Assembly: GCF_000411135.1 (NCBI RefSeq)
Contig: NZ_KE150263.1
Location: 245,354 to 309,353 of the forward strand
Direction: 5' to 3'
Source of the DNA: Actinotignum schaalii FB123-CNA-2
GTDB taxonomy: Bacteria; Actinomycetota; Actinomycetes; Actinomycetales; Actinomycetaceae
DNA length: 64,000 nt
The notes beneath the pieces are model-generated. The model did not search any database and was not told where the DNA came from. It was given only the letters and a program-made list of their open reading frames with translations. Below are positions 9,300 to 18,949 of the stretch, one piece after another (within the stretch, counting starts at the first letter, position 1; every line of letters starts with the position of its first letter). A program made the position numbers and the translations under genes.

Positions 9300-9860
9300 T
9301 TACTCCTGTGCCCGCAGCTGGGCTTCCAGTGCGTCCAGCGCGTCCGAGTGCAGGGTGGGTGCCTCGTGGTGGTGCCCTTCGGGCAGGTCTTCCAGGCGTT
9401 CCCCACAGCCGGCGCACAGGCCCTGGCACGTGGGGGAACACAGGGGTTGGAAAGGCAGATTGAGCACAATGGCGTCGCGGAGCACCGGTTCCAGATCCAC
9501 GTGGTCATCCTCAATGACCGGGTGTTCTTCCGCATCCTCATCACCTTCGGCAATGAGTTCGGCACGCCGCTGCGGGTAGTAGGCCAGATCGGATACTTCC
9601 TGGGTACGTTCTTCGTGAATATCGCGCAGGCAGCGTGAGCACTGGCCCTCCACGGTGAAATGCACTTGCCCGCCGATGTACACACCTTCGGACACCGAGG
9701 TGAGGTTGAGATCCACATCCAGCTCGGATCCGGTAGGGACGGCCATGAGCTCGATACCCAGATCCGCGGGCGCCGCGAAGGTTTCCCGCACCGGCATAAA
9801 GGACCCGTCGCTACGCGGTAAATCGTGCAGCGAGACAACAAAAGGACTGCGAAGGTCCAC
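9300..9860 (-). CDS. DUF177/YceD-family protein
   Basis: 186 residues starting with GTG at 9860. It has the YceD/DUF177 layout: an N-terminal beta-rich half, a CSRCLRD motif, an acidic centre, and the C-terminal CSPTCQGLCAGCG cysteine cluster. Homologues act in 23S rRNA or large-subunit maturation and are usually encoded immediately before rpmF (ribosomal protein L32). Here rnc follows after only 2 bases, so rpmF is missing from this site. The start overlaps the preceding stop by 1 base. Confidence 0.88.
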   Translation of the reverse strand: MDLRSPFVVSLHDLPRSDGSFMPVRETFAAPADLGIELMAVPTGSELDVDLNLTSVSEGVYIGGQVHFTVEGQCSRCLRDIHEERTQEVSDLAYYPQRRAELIAEGDEDAEEHPVIEDDHVDLEPVLRDAIVLNLPFQPLCSPTCQGLCAGCGERLEDLPEGHHHEAPTLHSDALDALEAQLRAQE

Positions 9861-10453
9861 TATTCCTCCTCGGAATGATCAAAAACAGCGTCGGTGGTTT
9901 CTTGGCGGCTGGCAAGAACTTCCCGGCCCGCGTAAATCTGGGCGAGGGCCGCATCCATTTTTTCATGCGCGGCCCGCACGGCCTCTTCCAGCGCGGCCGC
10001 GACCCCGTTCACCTGGCCTTCCAGATTAGCGAGGGTCGAATCAGAGTAGTGGTTGGCGCCTTCGCGTAGCCGTTCGGCTTTCTGCTTGGCTTCGTCCTCA
10101 ATTCGCGCGGCGGTGGAGCGCGCCGCAATGGTGATGGCGTCATTGGAGACGAGCCGACTGGCCTGGGCACGTGCTTCCGCCACAATATTTTCTGCATCCT
10201 GGCGGGCCGAGGCAATAATACTCGCTGCTTCCTGGCGCCCGGAGGCGCGCACCGAATCGATATCGGCCAGCACATCATCGGCGCGGAGCACCTGATCGGG
10301 TACCGCATCGCGGGCTAGCTGGAGCAGGTCACGCACCTCGGATTGGTTGATCATCACCGAGGCGGACATGGGGATGGAACGTGCGTTATCCACCAGGGCG
10401 AGGAGCTCATCGAGGATCTCCACCACCGATTCCCCGCGTGTATCGTGAGTCAT
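9860..10453 (-). CDS. DivIVA-like coiled-coil protein
   Basis: 197 residues, highly charged and Ala-rich, with long heptad-like helices between about residues 40 and 170. It corresponds in position and character to the conserved actinobacterial protein found between coaD and the DUF177 gene (cell-division-initiation or ATP-synthase-b-like annotation). No catalytic motif is seen. A scaffold or polarity role is possible by analogy with DivIVA/Wag31, but this is inference. It overlaps coaD by 4 bases. Confidence 0.75.
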   Translation of the reverse strand: MTHDTRGESVVEILDELLALVDNARSIPMSASVMINQSEVRDLLQLARDAVPDQVLRADDVLADIDSVRASGRQEAASIIASARQDAENIVAEARAQASRLVSNDAITIAARSTAARIEDEAKQKAERLREGANHYSDSTLANLEGQVNGVAAALEEAVRAAHEKMDAALAQIYAGREVLASRQETTDAVFDHSEEE

Positions 10454-10923
10454 TGCATCTCCTCTTCCAAAGCCCGCGCCACCCGCGCGGGAACGAAACT
10501 CCGCACGTCACCTTTGTGCCGTGCCACATCTTTCACCAGCGAGGAGGCAATATGGCCTTTCGCCGGATCCCCCACCAGGAACACCGTTTCGATCCCCGAT
10601 ATTTCCCGGTTCATGAGCGCCATGGGGTATTCCGCATCCAGATCCACCGCGGAGCGCAGTCCCTTGACGATGGCATCCGCCCTGATATCTCGGCAAAAAT
10701 CCACCAGCAGCCCGCCGAAATCCTCCACCCGCACATTGGCCATATGGCGCACTTCTTCGCGAATGAACTCCACGCGTTGCCGCGGCGAAAAAAGCGGATT
10801 TTTCGAAGAGTTATGCGCGACCAGAATAACAACCTCGTCAAAGAGGGAAGCGGCGCGGGCAAAAACGTCGAGATGTCCAAAAGTGACGGGATCGAAAGAC
10901 CCGGGGCAGACTGCAAGCGTCAT
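10450..10923 (-). CDS. coaD: Phosphopantetheine adenylyltransferase
   Basis: 157 residues, the family's usual length. The nucleotidyltransferase motif appears as GSFDPVTFGHLD near the N-terminus, and the C-terminal KMSKS-like ATP-binding stretch as IASSLVKDVA. It transfers AMP from ATP to 4'-phosphopantetheine, the penultimate step of coenzyme A synthesis. It overlaps the DivIVA-like gene and follows rsmD after 33 bases, matching the common rsmD-coaD pair. Confidence 0.96.
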   Translation of the reverse strand: MTLAVCPGSFDPVTFGHLDVFARAASLFDEVVILVAHNSSKNPLFSPRQRVEFIREEVRHMANVRVEDFGGLLVDFCRDIRADAIVKGLRSAVDLDAEYPMALMNREISGIETVFLVGDPAKGHIASSLVKDVARHKGDVRSFVPARVARALEEEMQ

Positions 10924-10956
10924 AGTTATAGCCTAATCTTTCCTGAGGTGCTCAGC

Positions 10957-11565
10957 CTAGTCGACGCGCGACTGCAGCGCGCTCTCGCCGTCCACCGCTG
11001 CTTCAGCGCCCTGTGCACTCTCGCTGCGCTGCGCTGTCCACAACGTCGCGGTGCCGTAACGGCGCGAATCATCCAGTTCCCATCCTTCCGGCCAGCTAGG
11101 TTCCGGTGAGGAACTATCGCGTTCCACAACGACGACGGCGTCCGCGGCTACGTGCGGGGCCAGGCCGTCGAGCACTTTCGTAATCTGCGCTTCGGTGTAA
11201 CGATAGGGCGGGTCCACGAAGACGACGTCAAAACGATAATTCGGTTCCTGGGAGAGGTACTTTTCCGCTTTCATCCGGACCACGGTCACATCCAGGTGGG
11301 CGCGGGCGGCGTTGTCACGAATAATACTGACCGCCGGCCCTTCCGATTCCACCAGAACAACGGCGCGTGCCCCGCGGCTTTTCGCTTCCAGTCCCAGGGC
11401 ACCGGAACCGGCAAAAAGATCGAGCACTTCCCCATCGGCGATAAACCCGCGGTGATCCAGCCGGGAAAATACTGCTTCACGCGCTTTTTCCGAGGTGGGG
11501 CGTGTTCCCGAGCTCGGCACCCGCAGAATATGCCCCTTGGCGGTTCCGGCAACAATACGTGTCAT
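10957..11565 (-). CDS. rsmD: 16S rRNA (guanine966-N2)-methyltransferase
   Basis: 202 residues. The SAM-binding motif is LDLFAGSGALGLEA and the catalytic N-methyltransferase motif is FVDPPY. The N-terminus (RIVAGTAKG, RPTSEKAREAVFS) is typical of RsmD. It methylates G966 of 16S rRNA in assembled small subunits. Only 3 bases separate it from recG, so they are co-transcribed. Confidence 0.95.
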   Translation of the reverse strand: MTRIVAGTAKGHILRVPSSGTRPTSEKAREAVFSRLDHRGFIADGEVLDLFAGSGALGLEAKSRGARAVVLVESEGPAVSIIRDNAARAHLDVTVVRMKAEKYLSQEPNYRFDVVFVDPPYRYTEAQITKVLDGLAPHVAADAVVVVERDSSSPEPSWPEGWELDDSRRYGTATLWTAQRSESAQGAEAAVDGESALQSRVD

Positions 11566-11568
11566 TGC

Positions 11569-13812
11569 TTATCCCCTTTCCAGGTAGGTGGCTCGCTCGG
11601 TATCCAATGCGTCCGCCGCTCGCTCCAATTCCGCGCCCACGGCACCGCGCTCTACGAGGTCGGTGGCGGCGGCGCGCGCGGTAGCGATAATATCAGCGTC
11701 GCGCACCGCAGAGAGGAAACGCAGGTGGGAGGTGGTTCCCGCCTGCCGAGTTCCGAGCACATCACCTTCGGAGCGCAGCTCCACATCCTTCTCAGCCAGC
11801 GCGAAGCCGTCCGTGGTGGCGGCGAAAGCCGCGAGACGCTCAGCGGCCAGGCTCTCTTCCGGGGCGCCGCTCACCGCCAGGCACAGACCGGCTTTGCTCC
11901 CGCGCCCGATGCGCCCGCGCAGCTGGTGCAGCTGGGAAAGCCCGAAACGTTCAGCATTCATAATGATCATCATGGTGGCCTGAGGAACATCCACCCCCAC
12001 TTCGATGACGGTGGTGGAGACGAGCACGGGGACCCGCCCGGCCGCGAAATCCGCCATAGTGGCGTCTTTTTCCGCGGCGCTGAGCCGACCGTGCATCTCC
12101 CCCACCGAGATTCCCGCGAATTGGGGAAGGGCGCGCAGGCGTTCGGCCAGTTCGGTCACGGTGGCCAACGTGCCTTCACTGCCCGGGTCCTCCGCGGGCG
12201 CGGCTGCGTCGTCGTTCTCACTAATACGGGGAGCGAGCACGTATACGCGCCCGCCTCCCGCTATTTCTTCCCGGGCACGCCACCACATGCGCGCGATCCA
12301 GTTCGCGCGGTTTTCCGGAACGACGACGGTGCTCACCCCGGCACGCCCACCGGGCAGATCACGCAGGGTAGATACCGCCATATCTCCGAAAACCGTCATG
12401 GCAACGGTGCGCGGGATGGGAGTGGCGGTCATGACAAGGGTGTGGACGCCGCGCGCGAGGCTATCGCGCTGATCCACCCCGAAGCGGTGCTGTTCATCCA
12501 CCACCGCCAGACCGAGGAAAGGAATCTGGACGGTATCCGAGAGCAGCGCGTGGGTACCGATAATAATGCCGGCTTCTCCCGAAGCGATCCGGGCAAGCGT
12601 GGCGCGCCGCTCGCTGGCGGTGAGCGAACCGGTGAGGAGTTCCACTCGGGTGGATTGCTCGGCCGCACCTAGCATCCCGCCCGCGCCCAGATCTCCGAGC
12701 AGGTCGCGCACGCTACGGGCATGCTGGGCAGCCAGCACTTCGGTAGGTGCCAGGAGCGCCGCCTGGCCGCCCCCGTCGACCACCTGGAGCATGGCACGCA
12801 GGGCCACCACGGTTTTCCCGCTTCCCACGTCTCCTTGGAGGAGGCGTTGCATCGGGGTGGTGCCCGCCAAATCGGCGGCGATTTCTGCGCCGACCGCGCG
12901 CTGCCCGGCGGTGAGTTCAAAGGGCAGGCGGGCATCGAAAGCATCCAGAAGGCCTCCGCTCCGCGGCGGGTAAGCGCTGGTGGGATGCGCGGCGCGAGCG
13001 GCGCGGCGCCGGGCGAGGACGGTGTGGAGCACGAGGGCTTCTTCGTGACGGAAGGGTAGCTGGGCGAGCGCTGCGCTGATGGGCTCCTCCGGGCGGTGGG
13101 CACGGCGCAGAGCCTCAAGCCGGGTGGGCAGACCGTGGGCGTGCCGGTAGCCGGCGGGGAGCAGATCGGGAACATCCACGCTGGTCAGCCCGGTAAGAAC
13201 AGTGCTGACCGCCCGCTCGATTTTCCAGGAGGGCAGCGCGGCGCTGGCGTGATAGATGGGGATAGGGCGGCGTAAACGTTCCACGTCAACACTCCCCTCG
13301 TCTTCTACCAGGTCGTAATCGGGGTGGGTGAGTTGCAGCGTGCCGCGATAAGAACTCACCGTTCCGGAGAATGCCGCGACCGTGCCGGGTTGCAGGCGCC
13401 GTTCGTGGTAGGCCAGCACCCGCTGTGACTTCGCGAAAAAGGTGAGGTTGAGTTCGCGGGCGCCGTCGGTCATAAGAACGGAAAGAATAAAGCCGTGCCG
13501 CGCGCGCATAGGCCGTAGTTCCGCCCCCACCACCCGGCCGATCACGGTGACGTCCTCACCTTCGCGCACCTGTTCAATGGGCAGGAGTTCACCGCGCCGG
13601 GCGTAACGGAAGGGGAGGTGGTAGAGCAGCTCGCCCACGGTGTGCAGCCCGAGCCGCGCGAAAGAGGTGGCGCTGCGTTTGCCGAGAGCGCGCTCAAGTG
13701 GCACACTCAGCGCGGTCCATCCGTCTGATACCACGGCAGGGGTACCGCCTCGGGTACGTGCCGCCGCCTGCGCACTGTCCATACCGTTCACATTACCGTT
13801 ACCGCTCTGCAA
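11569..13812 (-). CDS. recG: ATP-dependent DNA helicase RecG
   Basis: 747 residues: an N-terminal OB-fold wedge domain (about residues 60-190), then helicase domains with Walker A GDVGSGKT, motif II DEQHRFGV, TATPIPRT (motif III) and QLRGRIGRG (motif VI). It remodels stalled forks and Holliday junctions. The ATG at 13812 is used here, but an in-frame ATG 30 bases later (MDSAQ) is an alternative. It heads the minus-strand operon recG-rsmD-coaD-(coiled coil)-DUF177-rnc-mutM and is divergent from rpmB. Confidence 0.95.
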   Translation of the reverse strand: MQSGNGNVNGMDSAQAAARTRGGTPAVVSDGWTALSVPLERALGKRSATSFARLGLHTVGELLYHLPFRYARRGELLPIEQVREGEDVTVIGRVVGAELRPMRARHGFILSVLMTDGARELNLTFFAKSQRVLAYHERRLQPGTVAAFSGTVSSYRGTLQLTHPDYDLVEDEGSVDVERLRRPIPIYHASAALPSWKIERAVSTVLTGLTSVDVPDLLPAGYRHAHGLPTRLEALRRAHRPEEPISAALAQLPFRHEEALVLHTVLARRRAARAAHPTSAYPPRSGGLLDAFDARLPFELTAGQRAVGAEIAADLAGTTPMQRLLQGDVGSGKTVVALRAMLQVVDGGGQAALLAPTEVLAAQHARSVRDLLGDLGAGGMLGAAEQSTRVELLTGSLTASERRATLARIASGEAGIIIGTHALLSDTVQIPFLGLAVVDEQHRFGVDQRDSLARGVHTLVMTATPIPRTVAMTVFGDMAVSTLRDLPGGRAGVSTVVVPENRANWIARMWWRAREEIAGGGRVYVLAPRISENDDAAAPAEDPGSEGTLATVTELAERLRALPQFAGISVGEMHGRLSAAEKDATMADFAAGRVPVLVSTTVIEVGVDVPQATMMIIMNAERFGLSQLHQLRGRIGRGSKAGLCLAVSGAPEESLAAERLAAFAATTDGFALAEKDVELRSEGDVLGTRQAGTTSHLRFLSAVRDADIIATARAAATDLVERGAVGAELERAADALDTERATYLERG

Positions 13813-13871
13813 TATTTGTAACGACGACGACGCCCCCCCGCCACACGTGCCCTACGCCACGGAGGGAACCT

Positions 13872-13900
13872 TTGGCAAGCAAGCAGCTTACCGCTATACT
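13872..13900 (+). promoter_or_regulatory. Sigma70-type promoter of rpmB
   Basis: TTGGCA (13872-13877) and TATACT (13895-13900) separated by 17 bases, a near-consensus housekeeping promoter about 90 bases before the rpmB GTG. Confidence 0.75.
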
Positions 13901-13992
13901 AGTGGAGTTGTAATTTTCCTATGCGCTCAGGTGTATCTACCGAACAGCGGCAGGTGCGCGAGCGGATCCATGATCAACCGAAGGAGAACACC

Positions 13993-14184
13993 GTGGCTTC
14001 TGTTTGTGACGTCTGCGGCAAGCACCCGGGCTTCGGGAAGAGCGTCTCGCACTCGCACGTGCGTACAAGCCGCCGCTGGAACCCGAATATTCAGCGTGTT
14101 CGCGCGCTTGTGAAGGGCGCCCCCAAGCGCCTCAACGTGTGCACCTCGTGCCTCAAGGCCGGCAAGGTGCAGCGCGCCGCCTAA
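13993..14184 (+). CDS. rpmB: Ribosomal protein L28
   Basis: 63 residues from the GTG at 13993, preceded by AAGGAGA; longer upstream starts do not match the family. Paired cysteines (CDVCGK and CTSCLKAG) form the zinc-ribbon type of L28. The core [11 protein letters not shown] is typical. It is a monocistronic unit with its own promoter and terminator, divergent from recG as in many actinobacteria. Confidence 0.97.
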   Translation: MASVCDVCGKHPGFGKSVSHSHVRTSRRWNPNIQRVRALVKGAPKRLNVCTSCLKAGKVQRAA

Positions 14185-14240
14185 GTACTGTGGCTTCGCT
14201 GCGTTCTGGCTCGCTCCCGCGAGTAAGCCGGTGCCAGCAT

Positions 14241-14283
14241 AGGAAGTGGTCGGGAACATGGATGTTGTTCCCGACCACTTCCT
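14241..14283 (+). terminator. Intrinsic terminator of rpmB
   Basis: Perfect 18-bp arms (14241-14258 and 14266-14283) around a 7-base loop, followed by TTTTATCCTT: a strong rho-independent terminator. Confidence 0.93.
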
Positions 14284-14358
14284 TTTTATCCTTGTAGATC
14301 TGAGGGAAACCCGGGCCTCGGTTAGAACCGGGTGCGCCCCTGGAGTTTCACAAACGCT

Positions 14359-15090
14359 TTATTGGATAGTAAAGCCACCATCCACGGTCAGCGTGGTGCC
14401 ATTCACGAAACCGGCCTTGCCGTCCGCGAGGAAGAAGACTGCTTCCGCCACCTCTTCGGGCTGACCAAAGCGGCGCAGCGGAACCGGATCGGTAGGAATA
14501 GAATCCACAATGCCGGCAACCAAAGGAGTCACGATGGTGCCCGGCGCCACAGCGTTGAAGCGTATTCCTTCCTTGCTATATTCCGAAGCAAGGTGCTTGG
14601 TATAGCCAATAACTGCGTGCTTTGCCGCGGTATATGCCGCCCCACCCTTGGCAGCCACAATTCCGGCAACGGAGGCGATATTAACCACCGCACCTTCGCC
14701 ACGCTTGAGCATACCGGGAAGGACTGCGTTCGTCATATCAAAGACGGAGGTCAGGTTAATAGCCAGGAGGAAATCCCAGCGTTCGCGCGGGGTATCCAGG
14801 GATGCCTGGTACTTATCAAAGACACCGGCGTTATTCACGAGCACGTCAATGTACTCGAATTCTTTTTCCACCTCGGCCACGGTGGCAATAATCGAATCGC
14901 GGTCAGTCAGATCAATTGTGAAGGACTGTGCTTTCCCGCCTGCCTCGCGAATCTCCGCTACCGCAGATTTTAGACCGTCCTCATTGACGTCAAGAAGGGC
15001 AACCTTGTAGCCGCGCTCCGCGAAGAGCTTGGCCTCTGTGAGCCCCATACCGGATGCTGCTCCTGTGATAACAGCAGTTTTCTGACTCAT
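14359..15090 (-). CDS. Short-chain dehydrogenase/reductase
   Basis: 243 residues of classical SDR type: nucleotide-binding TGAASGMG (9-16), NNAG (86-89), and the catalytic Ser140, Tyr153, Lys157 (YTAAK). It is closest in look to FabG or glucose-dehydrogenase-like SDRs, so it reduces a carbonyl or oxidises an alcohol with NAD(P). The acidic residue after the second strand (LLDVN) favours NAD. The substrate is not deducible. It lies 48 bases downstream of an MFS carrier on the same strand, suggesting uptake and oxidation of one compound. Confidence 0.85.
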   Translation of the reverse strand: MSQKTAVITGAASGMGLTEAKLFAERGYKVALLDVNEDGLKSAVAEIREAGGKAQSFTIDLTDRDSIIATVAEVEKEFEYIDVLVNNAGVFDKYQASLDTPRERWDFLLAINLTSVFDMTNAVLPGMLKRGEGAVVNIASVAGIVAAKGGAAYTAAKHAVIGYTKHLASEYSKEGIRFNAVAPGTIVTPLVAGIVDSIPTDPVPLRRFGQPEEVAEAVFFLADGKAGFVNGTTLTVDGGFTIQ

Positions 15091-15138
15091 TTTTTCTCCT
15101 CTTATATTGGGTTACACTGCCTCTGGCGGCAGCTTTTA

Positions 15139-16368
15139 TTACTTGGAGCGCCGCTGTGATACGGTGCCCTTCTTCATAACAATTCCAAGAGCGCCCATGG
15201 CAGCAACCGTCAAACCGGCCGCCCACATAAATGCTGGCGCGTAATTACCACTTTGCCGATAGAAAGCCGCCAGCTGGGGAGCGATGAGGGCCGCAACGGA
15301 ATACGCCGTGAACATAATGGCGTAGTTGAGGGTGGAGTACTTGGCACCAAATTGATCGGAGACTAGCGCCGGGAAAAGGGCGAGCAGAGCCCCACCGGAA
15401 GCACCGACCAGGGCCATCAAGGCAAGGAACAGACCCGCGTGTGCCACCACCGACATGGATAGCATGGCTGCCACATTGACGGACATGGCGATCATCAAGG
15501 TGATTTCGCGCCCCAATTTATCCGAAAGCGCCCCGAAGATCATTCGACCAATGAAATTCGATAGCGCGACCACTGTCACGGAGATGGTGGCCAGCTCAAC
15601 CGACATTCCGGCTTGTTCTTTACCAATGGTGGCCGCAGCACCAAGCATCATCATGTAGGAGGTACCCGCGCCCACGAAAACGAAGAAAAGGAGCCAGAAG
15701 GTAGGAGTTTTCATCATCTCCCGCCAGTTGAGTTGCAGTCCGCCGGGCACAGAAGAATCCGTGCCGGGTGGGATCCATCCAGCAGGACTGTACCCTTCGG
15801 CCGGAGGGCGCACGAATACCGCGAACACGAACATGAGTGCGGCATAGACAATCCCCAAAACGATAAACCCTGCGAAAACACTCTTAGCTTCAATAACCGC
15901 GGTCGCCACCGGCGCTGCAAAAACCGGCCCCACGGCAGCGAATCCGATGACCAATCCGGAGGCGAGACCTCGCCGATCCGGGAACCATTTGAGTACCGAG
16001 GTAATGGTGTAGTTATAGATCATGCCGCCACCGATGCCCGCTAGGACACCGAAAGTCAGCCACATCATGACAACGCTATTCGCAAAACCTGTGAGAACCC
16101 AACCTACGCCGTAAAATAAAGCGCCGGTGAAGACGATGCGGCCGGGGGTGACCTTATGAGCCACGGTTCCGACGATAATTCCCATGGTGGCGATGAAAAT
16201 GTTGTAGAGCGTGAAGGCCAGGGTAATTTGCCCCATATCCCAGCTAGTTTCTTCCATGAGAGGAGAAACGAAGACCGAGAAAGCAGATGTACCCGATAAA
16301 GCAAAGGTAAAAACACTGCCAGATATGAGGACGAGCCAGCGATTTGGCGTTGAAACAATCGTTCCCAT
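15139..16368 (-). CDS. MFS transporter, OFA (oxalate/formate antiporter-like)
   Basis: 409 residues with about 12 membrane helices. The ATG at 16368 has GGGAG at 7-base spacing; an upstream in-frame ATG at 16416 has no such site. The N-terminal half contains SAFSVFVSPLMEETSW and GGGMIYNYTI, like OFA-family carriers of small carboxylates. The middle loop (about residues 195-220) is cytoplasmic and is followed by the second six-helix bundle. The substrate is unknown. The SDR gene follows at 48 bases. Confidence 0.8.
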   Translation of the reverse strand: MGTIVSTPNRWLVLISGSVFTFALSGTSAFSVFVSPLMEETSWDMGQITLAFTLYNIFIATMGIIVGTVAHKVTPGRIVFTGALFYGVGWVLTGFANSVVMMWLTFGVLAGIGGGMIYNYTITSVLKWFPDRRGLASGLVIGFAAVGPVFAAPVATAVIEAKSVFAGFIVLGIVYAALMFVFAVFVRPPAEGYSPAGWIPPGTDSSVPGGLQLNWREMMKTPTFWLLFFVFVGAGTSYMMMLGAAATIGKEQAGMSVELATISVTVVALSNFIGRMIFGALSDKLGREITLMIAMSVNVAAMLSMSVVAHAGLFLALMALVGASGGALLALFPALVSDQFGAKYSTLNYAIMFTAYSVAALIAPQLAAFYRQSGNYAPAFMWAAGLTVAAMGALGIVMKKGTVSQRRSK

Positions 16369-16672
16369 AGATAGTCTCCCAATGGTGGTGGCCATGAAGT
16401 TCCGTTGCCCATTCAACTGAACACTTAGGCCTTAAGTACTAGTACGGCCTAGAGTACCACCGGGTATACCCGGCATACCACCAGGAGGAGATCAATATAC
16501 GTAGAGGAGGGAACGCGCGAACAGGAGCCCAACGGCCACAAAACGAAGAGCAGAAAACTGCACAAACTGCGGGGGGCGGACCCGGATAAACCGGATCCGC
16601 CCCCGCCGAGTAGAGATATGCAGAGGTATCGCCGCGGTGACGCTGTGCCACGCGCGGCCCCTTCCTCAGGAG
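16369..16672. other. Intergenic region between MFS and adhP genes
   Basis: About 300 bases without a credible gene. It should hold the promoter of the MFS-SDR pair near the 16370-16450 end and a GC-rich hairpin at 16573-16604. A small palindromic stretch, GGGTATACCC, lies at about 16459-16468. Confidence 0.5.
16573..16604 (-). terminator. Probable adhP terminator
   Basis: GC-rich imperfect inverted repeat (GGGGCGGA...TCCGCCCC) with an inner CCGG stem and a TAAA-type loop, located about 70 bases past the adhP stop on the minus strand. Confidence 0.55.
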
Positions 16673-17689
16673 CTACTTAGAAAAATCAACAACCATGCGG
16701 CCTTCGATCTTGCCGGCCAGCATTTCGTCGATCATATCGTTGATGTCATCGAGCGGACGGGTCGCCACAATCGGCTTGACGAGGCCCTGGGCTCCGAAGT
16801 CAAAGGCTTCGGCCAGATCCTGGCGGGTACCCACAAGGGAGCCCACCACCTTGATGCCATCCAGAACGGTGCGGTGAATATTCAGGTCAATGGTGCCCTT
16901 GGGAAGTCCCACGCACACCACGGTCCCGGCGGCCTTCATGGCGTCCACCGCCTGGCCGAAAGCAACCTGCGATACCGCGGTCACCACCGCGATATCCACG
17001 CCCCCCACTTCCTTCTGGATCCATTCCCCGGAGTTAATATCCGAGGAATTCACAACAAGGTCAGCCCCGACCTTCTTTGCCGATTCCAGCTTCTCATCGT
17101 TGATATCAACTGCAACCACGCGCGCGCGGAACACATTCTTGGCGTACTGGATAGCCAGGTTACCCAGCCCACCCGCGCCGTAAATCGCTACCCACTGGCC
17201 CGGGCGAATATTGCCATTCTTGAGAGCCTTGTAGGTGGTCACGCCCGCGCAAGTAATGGACGAAGCTTCGGCTGGATCCAGCCCTTCGGGAACCTTGACT
17301 GCGTAATCTGCCACGACGATGCACTTCTCAGCCATGCCGCCATCAACGCTGTAGCCGGCGTTTTCCACGTTCCGGCACAGGGTTTCATCACCGGTTACGC
17401 AGTATTCGCAATGACCACAGCCGCGGAAGAACCAGGCAACCGAGACGCGATCGCCCACCTTGAGCGAGGTGACATCCTCACCGATTTGTTCCACAACGCC
17501 CACACCCTCGTGGCCGATAATGCGGCCCGGCACGTCACCGAAATCGCCGAGGGCCACGTGGATATCCGTATGGCACAGGCCGCAGTATTCGATATCGACG
17601 AGTGCTTCGTTGGCTTTGATAGGACGCAGTTCGACGTCCTTAATGTCAACGTAGCCGTCCGAGGGTTCTCGAACTGTCGCTGCTCGCAT
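16673..17689 (-). CDS. adhP: Zinc-dependent alcohol dehydrogenase
   Basis: 338 residues, the AdhP length. Catalytic zinc ligands lie in CGLCHTDIH and [12 protein letters not shown], and the structural-zinc cluster in [15 protein letters not shown]. The Rossmann motif is GAGGLGNLA with a following VDIN, indicating NAD. It interconverts ethanol or other primary alcohols with aldehydes, in line with a fermenting facultative anaerobe. It stands alone, with a terminator behind it and about 165 bases before it. Confidence 0.93.
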   Translation of the reverse strand: MRAATVREPSDGYVDIKDVELRPIKANEALVDIEYCGLCHTDIHVALGDFGDVPGRIIGHEGVGVVEQIGEDVTSLKVGDRVSVAWFFRGCGHCEYCVTGDETLCRNVENAGYSVDGGMAEKCIVVADYAVKVPEGLDPAEASSITCAGVTTYKALKNGNIRPGQWVAIYGAGGLGNLAIQYAKNVFRARVVAVDINDEKLESAKKVGADLVVNSSDINSGEWIQKEVGGVDIAVVTAVSQVAFGQAVDAMKAAGTVVCVGLPKGTIDLNIHRTVLDGIKVVGSLVGTRQDLAEAFDFGAQGLVKPIVATRPLDDINDMIDEMLAGKIEGRMVVDFSK

Positions 17690-17854
17690 TTTCTCCTCCT
17701 ATTTCAGCGGGAGCATCTTTACTCCCAGTTAAAGCGGTGCGGGTCCTCGCACCACTTCCTATTTTTGCGAGCTACGGCATAATATTCCAGGGGAGAACGT
17801 CCTTATTTCGCGCAAAAAATAAGTTTAGCCATTTATATATACACGTTCAATTAT

Positions 17855-18949
17855 TTAGGCGTGCCGAAAATGATCCCAGCCGCTCCCCTGCGTCCAAGTA
17901 CGCCCGTCCACGGTCACTAACCCACCGGGATGCGCGGCTTCCACTGCCCCGATAAGACTAAAGCCCTCGGGTAGATGCGGAATGCGGGCACCCCAGGCCC
18001 GTTCCGGGCTCACGTCCATGGTGGCGAGAAAACCGTGGTCTTCCCCGCCGGTGAGCACACAGCCATAGGCCCATTCAAGCGGATCTGAACGCCCGAGGTG
18101 CCGCGCCACATCAAGAAGATCATGGGCGTGGCGGCTGAGCGTTTCAGAGTGGATATCAATATGCACGCCGGAAGCAGCGGCTATGCGTTGAGCATCCCGG
18201 ATGAGGCCATCGGAAACATCCATCAGTGCCCCGCGCATTCCAGCGCGCACGGCGCTGAGCACCTCGGTGACAGGCGGGCGCGGGCGCAGAAAATCCTGTA
18301 TGAGAAGGGTGGCGGCATCCGGGAAAGAGCTTCGTTCCGGGGCGAAACCCCGGTTGAGTAGTTCTAAGCCGGCCGCTGCCCGCCCGAGATTTCCGCAGTG
18401 AAGCAGCGGTTGGCCGGGAGCTGCCGCCGAACGTTGCAGCGGGGTGCGCCCTTCTAGATCACCCAGAATGGTCGCGCTAATCGCCATATGGCTCCCGCTC
18501 ACGAGGTCTCCGCCGTCGACCCCACACCCGAGCGGGCCGCAACATTCGGCAAGGCCGCGCGCAAGATCCGTTACCCAGGCCACCGGAACATCCCCCGGCA
18601 ACTCCATGGCAACAACAAGAGAACGTGGCCGCGCCCCCATCGCGACGGCGTCGGCGATATTTTGGGCGGCAACCCGCCATCCGACATCGCGCCCGCTGGA
18701 CCAGTCGCGCCGAAAATGCACGCCTTCGACGAGCATATCAGTGGAGACCGTGACCCGGCCGTCACTCAAGCTAAGCACCGCACTATCATCCCCGCTGGGA
18801 ACGATTGTTGTTTCTCCGCGAGGGAGTAGCGGTACGATTTGCGCGAGGAGCTCAGCTTCGCTCAGATCCCGTACCAGTGGCCCGAGGCCCTGTACCGCGC
18901 CGCCTCCGGAACCGGCACTCGGCCGCTGCGGTTCGGAACTTCCCACCAT
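17855..18949 (-). CDS. thiL: Thiamine-monophosphate kinase
   Basis: 364 residues, slightly longer than usual because of a Gly/Pro/Ser-rich N-terminus. ThiL/PurM-like motifs are visible: GDDSAVL, STDMLVEGVHF, VAMGARPRSLVVAM, GGDLVSG and DVSDGLIRDA. It phosphorylates thiamine phosphate to the active diphosphate cofactor. Its start abuts the ddl stop without a gap, so ddl-thiL is one operon. Confidence 0.94.
   Translation of the reverse strand: MVGSSEPQRPSAGSGGGAVQGLGPLVRDLSEAELLAQIVPLLPRGETTIVPSGDDSAVLSLSDGRVTVSTDMLVEGVHFRRDWSSGRDVGWRVAAQNIADAVAMGARPRSLVVAMELPGDVPVAWVTDLARGLAECCGPLGCGVDGGDLVSGSHMAISATILGDLEGRTPLQRSAAAPGQPLLHCGNLGRAAAGLELLNRGFAPERSSFPDAATLLIQDFLRPRPPVTEVLSAVRAGMRGALMDVSDGLIRDAQRIAAASGVHIDIHSETLSRHAHDLLDVARHLGRSDPLEWAYGCVLTGGEDHGFLATMDVSPERAWGARIPHLPEGFSLIGAVEAAHPGGLVTVDGRTWTQGSGWDHFRHA

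Noticed and set aside
11152..12672. A 506-codon open frame on the plus strand over rsmD and recG
   Set aside because: Antisense shadow of rsmD/recG; the residue pattern is low in hydrophobic runs and no start site is visible.
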